Origin: Trachelipus rathkii
Taxonomy: Eukaryota > Arthropoda > Malacostraca > Isopoda > Trachelipodidae
Direction: 5' to 3'
Assembly (NCBI GenBank): GCA_015478945.1
Contig: JABUQX010099152.1
Span: forward strand, 1 to 30,818
Length of the DNA: 30,818 bases
Under the pieces are notes generated by a model that did not search any database, was not told where the DNA came from, and saw only the letters and a program-made list of their open reading frames with translations. The position numbers and the translations under genes were made by a program. Below are positions 1 through 9,050 of this stretch, in pieces. Position 1 is the first letter of the stretch, and the number at the start of each line of letters is the position of its first letter.

Positions 1-346
1 CCTCGTCATTTCTTTCCACACAACCACAAGAACACATTTCACAGGTGGGACAGCAGGGTGCGCGGGCACACTGGGGGCTCGGTTTCCACCGTTGCGCTTC
101 CATCTGTGTTTCAGTGCACAGGCTAGTCTGATAATGCGGAAATTTTTGCCGCGCCTTCTCAAAATACATTGTTTTTGCGAGGTATCGATTCGCGGGTCCT
201 CGCCTTTCGGTCCTTCTCGTACAGTTTTATGTCCGTCGTTCTGACATTGCCGATGTAGTAGCTGAGTTTTGTCTCATTGATGATTTCTTCATGTTGGTTG
301 ACTTTATTTTTCTTTTCCGCGTTCTTCGAAGTTTGTAGTATGATGT
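1..346. other. no gene recognised
   Basis: This stretch has mixed composition, more GC-balanced than most of the window, and includes CpG-containing segments near 60-70 and 185-215. I see no long open frame, RNA gene or repeat that I recognise. It could be an untranslated exon or ordinary intergenic sequence. Confidence 0.4.
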
Positions 347-529
347 ATGAATCTTTCCGGGCTGTTGACGGCCGTGTTTCTATTTTCTTCGACGGCCATC
401 CTGTCTCTTTTTGTTTTTGTTTTTGGCCTCTTTAGTGAGTGCTATGCTATTGGAGGCATGTTGCCCTTGGTGCCATACTATGATAATGTTGTAGTTGTGC
501 TAGCCAACCCAACTACCAATATCACTTAG
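347..529 (+). CDS. small hydrophobic ORF, doubtful
   Basis: This is a 60-codon frame that starts at an ATG two codons after an in-frame stop (341-343) and ends in TAG. Residues 5-34 are strongly hydrophobic (Leu, Phe and Val rich) and could act as a signal peptide or membrane segment. The rest (PLVPYYDN, VVVVLANP) matches no family I know. Thymine-rich sequence produces hydrophobic frames by chance. No splice or promoter signal supports it beyond an AG|GTACT at 550, just past the stop. It is listed only because it is the sole open frame in the first kilobase. Confidence 0.13.
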   Translation: MNLSGLLTAVFLFSSTAILSLFVFVFGLFSECYAIGGMLPLVPYYDNVVVVLANPTTNIT

Positions 530-792
530 TTGCCTTTCTACGACACGCAGGTACTACGATCTCGGCAATCTTTTTTTCTCCCCCACACATCCACACGATA
601 GGATATACGAGGGAGGGATGTCTGTAAGTTGTTTGTCTAGAATGAGGGGTGTGGAATATAAGTTAATGTGTAATATCATATGTGGACTAAAAGATGGTGT
701 CTGAGGAAAGTGTAGATATGAAACGCAGAACATGAAAGGCCGAACCCATTAGGCCACGGAAATGTCATATCATACCATAATCAAAATGGTAT

Positions 793-882
793 GATTATAT
801 AATTATATATATATAAAATTAATATATATATAATATATAATATATATATATATTATATGTATAGTATATTACTATATAATAT

Positions 883-913
<31 letters not shown>

Positions 914-1007
914 TTATAGAATATACGTATAATATATATATACTATATATTATATATAGTATATATATATATATATTAATATATATATATAATATATATA
1001 TATATAT

Positions 1008-1038
<31 letters not shown>

Positions 1039-1063
1039 CTATATTATATATTATATATATATT
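793..1063. repeat. (TA)n-rich imperfect microsatellite
   Basis: This tract is almost entirely alternating T and A, broken by short TTA and ATA phase shifts. It is able to fold on itself throughout. Its length in the assembly should not be trusted. Confidence 0.95.
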
Positions 1064-1189
1064 GAGTTTTAATATTATCCAACAATGTTAAATATTTTTA
1101 ATTAATCGCAGAAAATTGGCGATGACGATGATGATTGAAAAAAAATATGCGATTTTCGCTGATTGACGATTAATCGTCCCATTCACTAA

Positions 1190-1194
1190 TAATA

Positions 1195-1292
<98 letters not shown>

Positions 1293-1366
1293 TACAATAT
1301 ATATATAATATATATATTATATATATATATATTATATATATATATTTATATATATATATATATAAT

Positions 1367-1400
<34 letters not shown>

Positions 1401-1479
1401 ATATAATAATATATATATATATATAATATAAATATATATACATATATATATATACTATATATATAAATAATATATAATA

Positions 1480-1530
<51 letters not shown>

Positions 1531-1587
1531 TATATATATTTATATATATAATATATATATTAGTATATATATATATATATATATATC

Positions 1588-1627
<40 letters not shown>
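1190..1627. repeat. (TA)n microsatellite with about 80 bp pure core
   Basis: About 440 bp of near-pure TA dinucleotide. The run from about 1202 to 1284 is uninterrupted and the rest carries single-base phase shifts. It ends just before a possible coding exon at 1635, so any splice acceptor there would lack a normal pyrimidine tract. Confidence 0.97.
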
Positions 1628-1629
<2 letters not shown>

Positions 1630-1634
1630 AATAG

Positions 1635-1735
1635 ATGTTACAACAAGAACAAGTCTTCTTTATTCATGTGTGCCTGAATCTAAAAATTTTCCATATGAAG
1701 TTATTCCTTTGGCTGTATCATGTGCTGCTTTTACG
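1635..1735 (+). CDS. candidate internal exon A of an unidentified host gene
   Basis: An open frame runs without a stop from codon 1637-1639 to 1733-1735 and reads like protein, with pieces TRTSLLYSCVPESK and FPYEVIPLAVSCAAFT. It ends in phase 0 at a good donor (ACG|GTAAGA, GT at 1736). The 5' edge is set by AG at 1633-1634, since an in-frame TAA lies at 1628-1630, but the acceptor has only TA repeat upstream and is weak. The phase agrees with the next candidate exon at 9603, so the join reads through. I do not recognise the protein. The composition suggests helical, armadillo- or HEAT-like sequence, which is a guess. A chance open frame of 33 codons in AT-rich DNA is quite possible, so the case rests on the set of four blocks together. 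Confidence 0.4.
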
Positions 1736-2425
1736 GTAAGACATCATACAAGTTATAAATATCTTTTGTTAGTTTTGAAAATGTAAATTACTTACTTCTC
1801 ATATGTATGCAATAAATACTTTTGTTTTCTACTTTTAAATTCAAAGTTTATTATTTATTTAATTTGTGAAGACTTCTATAATGGCAAAATTAAATGTTCT
1901 TAAAACTTTTACTTTGTGTTGTACATTAATTTGAATGTAACTGCAAGCTAAATTAAGATTTTATTGATGATCATATTGTAGTAGGATTGGTACACGCTCA
2001 GGCAACCACCTCGTGAATTTTTTATTCTAATTTCTAAAGTTCTTAGCAAGGTTAGGTAACTTATTTTTAGGTTAGGTTTTGTCCGTCCCTCTATTTGCAT
2101 TTTTATAGGCTCCTAGTCCTACGGTATGGTTAAATAGGTTAAATGTGGTGTTTCTTAGCTTTAAAACTTTTGATAATTCCCTTTGTTTTATAATTCAAAA
2201 TAATTTTCTCGGGATTTTTATTCTACTTACAATTTAATTTTATTTAATACAGTATATATTGGCAACTGAGTTAATGACATTCAAGTTCTACTTTACTCTT
2301 CATTTATATCAAAGAATATTTAGAACAATTTTACATCAAAACTATAGAACAGTAGAAAATCTATCCTGTTGTTTAATAGAAATTGAAACTTCTGAGGAAA
2401 ATTTTTCATTCGTCTTTCAATAAAT
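1736..2425. other. AT-rich non-coding sequence, probable intron
   Basis: This is unstructured AT-rich sequence between the candidate donor at 1736 and the piggyBac TTAA at 2426. I see no ORF, RNA gene or repeat in it. Confidence 0.5.
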
Positions 2426-2429
2426 TTAA

Positions 2430-2596
2430 CCCTTTAAGTCCTGAATTATGAAAAAATTGTACGAAAATTATTTCCTTGCAAATTCAAGGTGAATAGGACC
2501 CTAATAAAACATTAGAACTGTTTTGAAAAAAAAAAATTACATTTTTTAGTGCCAAAATAAAAACGATCACCGGTGACCGGTCAGGACTTAAGAGTA
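2430..2596. repeat. foldback left end of the piggyBac element
   Basis: The terminal TTAAGTCCTGA (2434-2444) recurs inverted as TCAGGACTTAA (2581-2591), so about 165 bp can fold back. Next to the inner copy is a palindromic GATCACCGGTGACC motif (2565-2578). The unit could also be an independent small MITE of a piggyBac family, with the outer TTAA as its target site and a decayed right tip (CTTAAGAG). Confidence 0.55.
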
Positions 2597-2755
2597 TATT
2601 TTAAAATTTTTGGCACTCTAGCAATAATTTGGCTATAATACTGTAAATTACTAACTAAAACATGCAAATTAGGTATAAATAAATAGAATAATGTATAGTT
2701 TTTGAATTTTTATATAAAAATAATTTGTACATGTGAAATATGAAAATATAAAATC

Positions 2756-2801
2756 ATTTACATATATATATATATATATAATTTAGAGAAAATATAAAAA
2801 A

Positions 2802-2876
<75 letters not shown>

Positions 2877-2990
2877 AAATTATATATATTTTTGCATATA
2901 TTATATGTATATCATATTATATATATAATATATGTACTTATGTATCTATACTATAGTATTATCTAATATATATTTATATATATATATACT
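2756..2990. repeat. (TA)n-rich tract
   Basis: Imperfect TA dinucleotide sequence with a pure run at about 2815-2873, inside the piggyBac element. Confidence 0.9.
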
Positions 2991-3003
2991 CTTCTTTTTC
3001 ATA

Positions 3004-3094
3004 TATATAAATATAATAATATACTGTATATATAATTTCTTTTCAAATTAAAAATGTCTATTAATATTATATATACATATATAATATATCTATA

Positions 3095-3136
<42 letters not shown>

Positions 3137-3155
3137 TATTATATATATTATATAC

Positions 3156-3187
<32 letters not shown>

Positions 3188-3341
3188 CACGGTATATATA
3201 TATAATATAATTACTTATATATATATATATATTATATATATATATATTTATTATATATATATATTATACTATATATAATATATATATCATATATATATAT
3301 ATATATAATATATATTATATATATATATTTATATATATATA

Positions 3342-3376
<35 letters not shown>
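3004..3376. repeat. (TA)n-rich tract
   Basis: Long imperfect TA dinucleotide tract directly downstream (minus-strand sense) of the transposase C-terminus. Open frames running into it encode meaningless Ile-Tyr repeats. Confidence 0.93.
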
Positions 3377-3379
<3 letters not shown>

Positions 3380-3399
3380 TAATAGAAGTGGCATAGGTA

Positions 3400-4563
3400 G
3401 AGAGAGGGTAAAACAAGACTAGACTAATGCTTATGATATTGAAAAAAGCACGTGGTATTTTGTTGCCGAGGGAGGAGGCAAAGATGAACTTTGCATTTTT
3501 CGCACATGACTGACGTCTTGAGCTTTTTTTGCAAAGTTTGCAAGTTTTCCTTCCCTCTGTAAACACTGGCCAGTGGGAAAGGTTGTCATGCCTGACAGAT
3601 TGTGTGGGCAGCATAATTCTCTGTTTTTGACTCTGTTTTCTCGTTCTGCATTGCTTCTGGCCGCGGCCCGACTTTCGAAGGTCTTCCTCGCGGGGTGCCA
3701 CTACTCCTACAATTCATAGCCCATGCGCTATGTCCGTTTTGAAATCGACTAGTGGCATGATGTTCCTTTTGAGAGACCTTTGCTGCACATGGAACCCTCC
3801 GGTAATAACAGCCAGGCATTGCAACGCTAGGTCCACAAAATAATAAAGATACGGTGGTACCATTTTCTTGGACTTTGAAGTTTATCCGGTATAGCGCAAT
3901 GAGCATATCCGCCAGATCAACTCCGGCCCCGCGCCCCCCCGGCGGGCATCGTCGCCACGTGTCGCGTGCGATCGTTGGCGGCCGCCGGCGCCGCGCGCCG
4001 GCGGGGGCCGCGGTAGCGGCCGCGCGCCGGCCGCCCGCGGCGCGCCGCGCCGCGCGCGGCGGCCGCCCGGCCCGGCCACGGGTCCCAGCGGGACCCGACG
4101 CCCGCGGCGGCGGCGGCCCAGCGCGCGCGCGCCGCCGCCGCCCGGTGCGCCGGCCGGCAGCCCGTGGCGCGGGCCGCGGCCCGGCTCCCAAGCCGCGTGC
4201 AGCGTCCGGCCCAAAGTACTTGTTGTATTCCTGTACAACAAATGCCCTCTCGATTAATCACCTATTTGTTTTCCTTTAGCTTCCCCCTGCGCACTATCGG
4301 TGGTTCAATACCAGCAATAATTGGAATAATAGGTGTAGCCGACTTGTTAGCATACAAACGTATGGCAAAACAGATCAGTAACCCTATCACCCCAGGCCTC
4401 CATAGCTTCACTTCGTCCCAGTCAGATTTTTTTCATCCTTGAATGTGATTCCTTTCATCGATTTGGGCGCACAGTGATGCAAAGAGAATCCCTTCTCCCT
4501 CAAACCCTGCAAATCCCATGGACGAGAACCAGTATCACAATATTTGTAACCTCTTTTATTTGG
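3400..4563 (-). pseudogene. piggyBac transposase relic (DDE, DDE_Tnp_1_7 type)
   Basis: Minus-strand pieces follow family order across several frames. From 4563 down: LREKGF and KGITFKDEKNLT, the block before the RGS-like segment. Then WYANKS-like YANKS and AGIEPP with RR. Then a frame with VVQEYNKYFG near 4205-4250. After a GC-rich block come GVDLADMLIALYRINFK (about 3872-3923), WYHRIF, VDFKTDIAHGL, GRPSK, and finally the Cys-rich C-terminal domain VRHDNLSHWPVF and CKLC (about 3525-3600). In the family the GVD aspartate is the third catalytic Asp. At least four frameshifts, stops and the insertion make it non-functional. The N-terminal half with the first two Asp residues is not visible; the sequence upstream of 4563 on this strand is AT repeat. 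Confidence 0.88.
3924..4212. other. GC-rich (about 90% GC) block inside the transposase gene
   Basis: About 290 bp consist almost only of G and C, by my count fewer than 30 A or T, in a region otherwise about 65-75% AT. It contains CGG/GCC runs, CGCG runs and several self-complementary stretches. It is open in several frames on both strands only because stop codons need A or T, so the overlapping Arg/Ala/Pro/Gly frames here are not genes. It separates two adjacent transposase motifs, YNKYFG (4205-4250 side) and GVDLADM (3900-3923 side). It could be a true insertion, an expanded GC repeat, a piece of foreign DNA, or an assembly or base-calling artefact. Confidence 0.85.
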
Positions 4564-4635
4564 GAACCAGCACAAAGTATACCGTACTTAGAATGTTATA
4601 TAAATATCACACTTTTCTGTATAATATATGAGCCG

Positions 4636-4790
4636 TATATATACTATATATATATATATATATAATATATTATATATATATATATAATATATATATATAA
4701 AAATAAAAAATAATATAAATAAAATATAATATATAAATATATATATATATAATATTATATAATATATATATATATAGTATATACGTATAT
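4636..4790. repeat. (TA)n-rich tract
   Basis: Imperfect TA tract with AAAATAAAAAAT interruptions, upstream (minus-strand sense) of the transposase relic. It may have replaced the N-terminal coding part. Confidence 0.9.
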
Positions 4791-4889
4791 AAATACTAAC
4801 CTCAAAAACCAGAGCTGAATGGAAAATATACAATGATTTTTGGTAATAAATAAAAAAGTTCTGTTCACCAAAAAACACTGTCAATTCAA

Positions 4890-4890
<1 letters not shown>

Positions 4891-4946
<56 letters not shown>

Positions 4947-4948
4947 TA

Positions 4949-4986
<38 letters not shown>

Positions 4987-4990
4987 TTAT

Positions 4991-5027
<37 letters not shown>

Positions 5028-5045
5028 TTATATATATATTATACT
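4891..5045. repeat. (TA)n-rich tract
   Basis: Near-pure TA dinucleotides from 4891 to about 4940, then imperfect TA, ending at a poly-A run near 5058. Confidence 0.92.
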
Positions 5046-5102
5046 AATAAAATTGTTAAAAAAAAAAAAATAAAAATAATTTGATTTTGACTAAACTAGT
5101 AG

Positions 5103-5513
5103 CCTCGGAGTCCGAAGCGGTCACCCGTGACCGCATGATTTCCAAGTGCGTTTTAGCAGCGATAGGTTTATTTTTACGAAAATATACACATGAATAACAT
5201 TTTCTTATTACAATTTTTCGCTACATAACAATATGAACAAATACACACATAAAAAAAAACTTTTATAATAACTAAATAAAGAATAAAAATCACTATTTCA
5301 CGCACAAAAGAAAATTTTGAGGAGATTGCCTCCGACACCCACTTCTCACCATGTCTGAAAGAATACTGACTCAATTTTTGATAGTATGAGATATTATATC
5401 AATATAAAATTGATACTTTTAGTAGATTTATAAAAAAAAAAATCGCAAAAAATCGATAAATTTTGTCCAATAATATCAATCACAGAAATGCGGTCACTGG
5501 TGACCGCTTAGGG
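5103..5513. repeat. foldback right end of the piggyBac element with paired palindromes
   Basis: A 22 bp motif AAGCGGTCACC...GACCGCAT at 5115-5136 recurs in inverted orientation at 5488-5509 with one mismatch. Each copy is itself a near-perfect palindrome around GGTCACNNGTGACC. About 350 bp of AT-rich sequence lies between them. The outer copy abuts the terminal TTAGGG and TTAA. The block could be a right-end subterminal inverted repeat or a separate 0.4 kb foldback MITE. The short Phe/Ile-rich minus-strand frame inside (5174-5374) shows no family feature. Confidence 0.6.
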
Positions 5514-5517
5514 TTAA

Positions 5518-5827
5518 AGGTTAAATTAGAAACAATGCAGATATTAATAATGTAACCAAGCTAAATACACACTTCCATAAAGAAATTAATTTGGTACATT
5601 ATATTAAAGACATTTTAACTTTTGATTTGTTTTTTACCTCATATCAGATTTTCAAAGTAGGAGATGATTTAAAAAACTTGAAAGGCAATGTTATAATTAC
5701 TGGATAATATTTATACTAAACATTTGCAGTTACTTGCATAATAGAACAAAAGAGGGAGCCAGTATTCTATTGTTACCTTTATTCTTTGTTTGAGCTTTGA
5801 AAATCATTCACTTCACTTTATCTACCA
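5518..5827. other. AT-rich non-coding sequence, probable intron
   Basis: I see nothing recognisable between the piggyBac right end and the dispersed repeat. Confidence 0.45.
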
Positions 5828-6041
5828 GATGTAGACTAGGAGTGAGTCTGTCAGGGCAACCAGCATGTAACTCCAATATGTCTTATTGTGGGAAACATTT
5901 GGGAGTTTAGAGATCTTTCCCAAAGTTCTGGCCGGGTTCCTATGCTGGTTGTGGAGTTTCATGAGCAAGAACTGCTTTACACCACTAGCTTGCTAGGCCT
6001 GTCATGGCAATCCTCCTCTTTTATCATGGCTTGGGACCGGC
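5828..6041 (-). repeat. fragment of a dispersed retroelement-like repeat
   Basis: On the minus strand this reads CCGGTCCCAAGCCATGATAA, then an AGGAGGATTGCC stretch, ending in ATGCTGGTTGCCCTGACAG. It resembles a moderately GC-rich block that I associate with 5' regions of certain arthropod LINEs, from memory only. It contains a short inverted repeat (CAACCAGCAT at 5856-5865 and ATGCTGGTTG at 5942-5951). The block ends sharply at the target site of the next transposon, so the latter probably inserted into or beside it. Confidence 0.35.
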
Positions 6042-6332
6042 ATGTACAGTAGGGTGGAGTGAAAAAGTTTAGCTCAATTTATTAGCCTATATGCGGAAAA
6101 GTTGCTACCTATAAGTGTAGTCATCTGTGTGAAATTTGAACTACCTACAACGTAATCTTTGGCTGCCAATTTGTCTCAGAAACTATAACATTTTAAGATT
6201 TATGAATTTTTCATGCAGCTCTTCGCTTGTTTTCTTTGTGAAAACAATCCAGAACTCACAACGTGGAGGTTTCTGCATATCGAGCTCCACCACCCTCTTA
6301 CTCTTTGTCTTTAAACATTTAGGTTACTTGCC

Positions 6333-8567
6333 TCATAGAACTTGGAGACATTGACTTTTGGTTTCAAATTTGGGTAATTCAATTCTAGATGCTATTCTTG
6401 ATCTAATGAATCCATCTCGTGCGTCGTTGCCACACACCAACGCTGATGCTTCAGTAACTAATTTGACGCAGCTCTCTACTGCTTGTGAATGGCACGAAAA
6501 TCTTAAAATATCAATTTCAGCAGGAACGTCCAAAATTATCACCTTAAGTTCATTATCAGAAATAGATACTGTAAGTGGTGGTTCTGTAAGTTTAACTGAA
6601 TGCCAGTTAATTAGATCTATATAGTCGTCTGCTTTGAAATTAAATGTAGGAATCTTAAATTCACGAACATTTTTTTCTACTTTAGCTATTTGTCTACATT
6701 TTAAAATTCTTTGAAGGCCCAACTCTCATCTGTTTTCAGCTATCAGCCAACATTGCCAGCAGAATATTTTCTGGATGACCAAAATATGCGTTTCTTTGCC
6801 ATGTTCGATGTATTATATTCTTTAACTCTTTAGGCAGAAATCGAGATTTTTTTATTATGCTGTAAAAGTGTTGACTCCCATGCTGACAAGATGACTGAGT
6901 TTTAATATCAAACCATGCACATGCGTATACTCTAATAACATACTCTGTTAAAACTTTCAAGTTCCCCGATGGGTCTTTTGTTGAAACATATAATTTCAAA
7001 ATTCTATTTGCTGTCGTTCACCAACAGGAATGACTCATTTTTCATGGATCCTTTCGTGACAAGCTTAATGAAGTATTTCCGTTTAAAATTCCAGCAAGCA
7101 TTTGATAGAGATATCGTTGATCTGTACTAAGTTCATCAAGGCCAACATCAGGCAAAGTTATTTCTATCTTTTCAAAGCTTATTACAGGCATCTTTTCGCA
7201 AGATTCTAACATTTTTTCCAATTTCTCCACATTAACCTTTTGTATGTAGCAAAGCAACCGCCTTGCCACATAGGACGTCTCAATACGAAAGCTCAAGTTG
7301 TCTTATGATACCATTTTTAGAACCTGTATTAACCTACCATTCTTTGAACCTGTATTAACCACTGTTCCAACACAACCAACAGCTTGCAACTAGAAGCTCA
7401 GCATTTTTTCCTCTAAAAAAGTAAAATGGTTGTTTGGGGGTATGAGAGCCGCCAGATATAGGGGTGACATGACCAAGATATATAGATCCTTATTCTGAAA
7501 GTAGAACAACATGCTCTTCTGTTACGGTCTTTGTAGCTACCCTTTCATCTTCCTGAACCCGAATTTAAGTCTTGTTTTTTTTCGGCAGTCAAAGTATATC
7601 TCATATTCCGACGAAGAGTGTTTTCCCCTCATATTTCCTCAGTAACTTCGGGTTTTTATTCTTTTTCTTCTGATTTTTCTACCATCGACTACTTTAGAAG
7701 AATAGTCTTTGGTAATTACTCCCATATCTTTTAAAGCTGCATTTATAAGAATTGCTGCTGCTCTATCAGAAACAACAGTTTTGTCGCAAAGCCTGTGCTA
7801 CATTTGGAAGCTCAGTTCTCATTTGCGAAGTTGAAGGAGAATCTTGACTTATAATTGTGTTTTTCGTTTCACATGGTTTATATTCAGTATCTTCATATTC
7901 ATCAGAAAAACTTGAAGAATTCAAAATGTGTCCCATAACAGAAGGAGAAAGTCTATTAGCTGTTTTTTCTTCACTGTCTTGCAATTGAACGTTTTGACTT
8001 CTTTCTGCAGCCTTTTCACTTTGTGTTGCAATCTTTTCTCAAGCATTTTGCTTGCTTTACTGTCAATATTTCCAGTTACCATTCTTCGAAATGTCCTTTG
8101 ATCTGTTAAAAAACTCTTTACTTACAGGTACTTTAATTTTGCAAGCAAAGATTAAAAAGTCCTTGCATTTACATAATGAAATATTGAACAGATTTTTTTC
8201 CGCTGATTCTCTAAATGATACAACTTTTTTGAAAGAATTTAGTTTACCTCCTCTTTAAAGCTTCTAATATTAGCAATATTTTTTTTGGTATACTCTATCT
8301 ATGTAATATTTGCTGATTCGTTACAATCAGGGATTGAATTTTTTTCCATAAACGTTTTGAGGATCTTATATTAATCGCTAACACAGCATCTGCCAAACCC
8401 AGGTTGTCTGTTTGTTTTCTCTTAAAAGTTCTTGTCGTATATATAAATAACATGTTATGCTATGAGATATATCTCATAGCGTCCGCATATGCGGTAGAAT
8501 ATTATCTTTAAAGTTTTCAGGCTTCACCAAACACTGGGCACAAGTCGTCTGATCGCGTCCGAGGCAT
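6333..8567 (-). pseudogene. broken protein of the 6050-9322 transposon (uncharacterised arthropod TE-associated family)
   Basis: A probable start ATG at 8567 (MPRTRSDDLC) is followed, after a frameshift, by CAQCLVKPENFKDNILPHMR, a Cys-x2-Cys start that might belong to an N-terminal zinc-binding domain. Then come a Lys-rich coiled-coil-like stretch near 8030, an acidic Ser-rich linker (7766-7984, EDTEYKPCE), RRLLCYIQKVNVEKLEKML (7042-7296), VLTEYVIRVYACAWFDIK and FLPKELKNIIHRTWQRNAYF (6736-6999), and a well-preserved C-terminus (6333-6722). The last contains FKADDYIDLINW, FSCHSQAVESCVKLVTEAS and ARDGFIRSRIASR. The CHxQxVE...VTEA...RDGFIR pattern recalls an uncharacterised protein repeated in many arthropod genomes. 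I cannot name it or show catalytic residues. At least four frame changes separate the pieces. Confidence 0.7.
8459..8494. repeat. 22 bp and 12 bp perfect palindromes side by side
   Basis: Positions 8459-8480 form a perfect palindrome centred on GATATATC (arms GCTATGA and TCATAGC). Two bases later CCGCATATGCGG (8483-8494) is another. They lie just after the start of the transposon's coding remnant, so the in-frame TGA they contain helps break the gene. Confidence 0.8.
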
Positions 8568-8799
8568 TTCTGTATGCCCTACGTAACACGAAATGATAAC
8601 TAAATGAAATATACTGAACAAAAATTACACACAAAAAAATACGTGAACCACGTAACGCAAACTAAATGAAATACGCACTAATAATAGAAAGACAACCAAC
8701 TCCACAGTAGAAAGCATTCGTACTGACGACACCAGCAAGAGAGAAAGCATCAGCCAGCGTCAATACACGTAAGAGAGAGGGAGGGTCTATGCAGGAGCA

Positions 8800-8811
8800 T
8801 GCGCACGCGCA
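8800..8811. promoter_or_regulatory. NRF-1-like palindromic site
   Basis: TGCGCACGCGCA fits the published NRF-1 consensus YGCGCAYGCGCR exactly. It sits about 230 bp upstream of the transposon gene's likely start (minus strand, 8567) in the only locally GC-richer stretch (about 8690-8860), so it may be part of the element's promoter. The match is visible; the function is inferred. Confidence 0.35.
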
Positions 8812-9050
8812 GTGCGTACTTGAAAGGCGAGTCTCTCGATTCCCAGCGTCACGTTAAGTGTCAAACTTTTGATTTCTCTGACAGTTTAATTTCAACCACT
8901 CATGGTTTCAAATCAGAGCTATTATAATTTATGAATCTGTTTTTGTTAGTTTTGTGACATTATGGGAAATAGCTAAATGTTAAAGTTATTTTGGCAGCCA
9001 AAAATTTAGTTTAATTTAGTTGAGATTTCATATTTATTTTAAATAGGCTT

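Larger units (their letters stand above)
2426..5517 (-). mobile_element. degenerate piggyBac transposon with TTAA target duplication
   Basis: The element runs from 2430 to 5513. It is bounded by TTAA at 2426-2429 and TTAA at 5514-5517, the target site characteristic of piggyBac. The left end begins CCCTTTAAGTCCTGA and the right end, read inward on the minus strand, begins CCCTAAGCGG, so only the first four bases (CCCT) of the tips are clearly shared. The minus strand between them carries recognisable piggyBac transposase pieces. Four (TA)n tracts and a GC-rich block lie inside. At 3.08 kb it is near the usual size for an autonomous element, but the transposase is dead and its N-terminal part is missing or replaced by AT repeat. 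The weak tip match leaves open that two shorter TTAA elements flank the transposase relic. Confidence 0.75.

Noticed and set aside
1090..1180. Weak inverted repeat around ATTAATCG ... CGATTAAT between two TA tracts
   Set aside because: Only about 8 bp pair cleanly and the rest does not align, so it is not enough to call a MITE.
1190..1627. Possible CRISPR or satellite array
   Set aside because: There are no spacers or higher-order unit. It is simple TA dinucleotide.
3854..4279. Several overlapping Arg/Ala/Pro-rich open frames on both strands
   Set aside because: They exist only because the GC-rich block lacks A/T-containing stop codons. They overlap in three or more frames and none has a domain.
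4588..4884. Tyr/Ile-repeat open frame on the minus strand
   Set aside because: It is a translation of TA dinucleotide repeat.
6136..6624. Plus-strand frames at 6136-6354 and 6358-6624
   Set aside because: The second is the antisense of the conserved C-terminus of the transposon protein. The first lies mainly between the left TIR and that gene end and shows no motif.
8052..8258. 68-codon plus-strand frame
   Set aside because: It is antisense to the coiled-coil region of the transposon gene and has no family feature.
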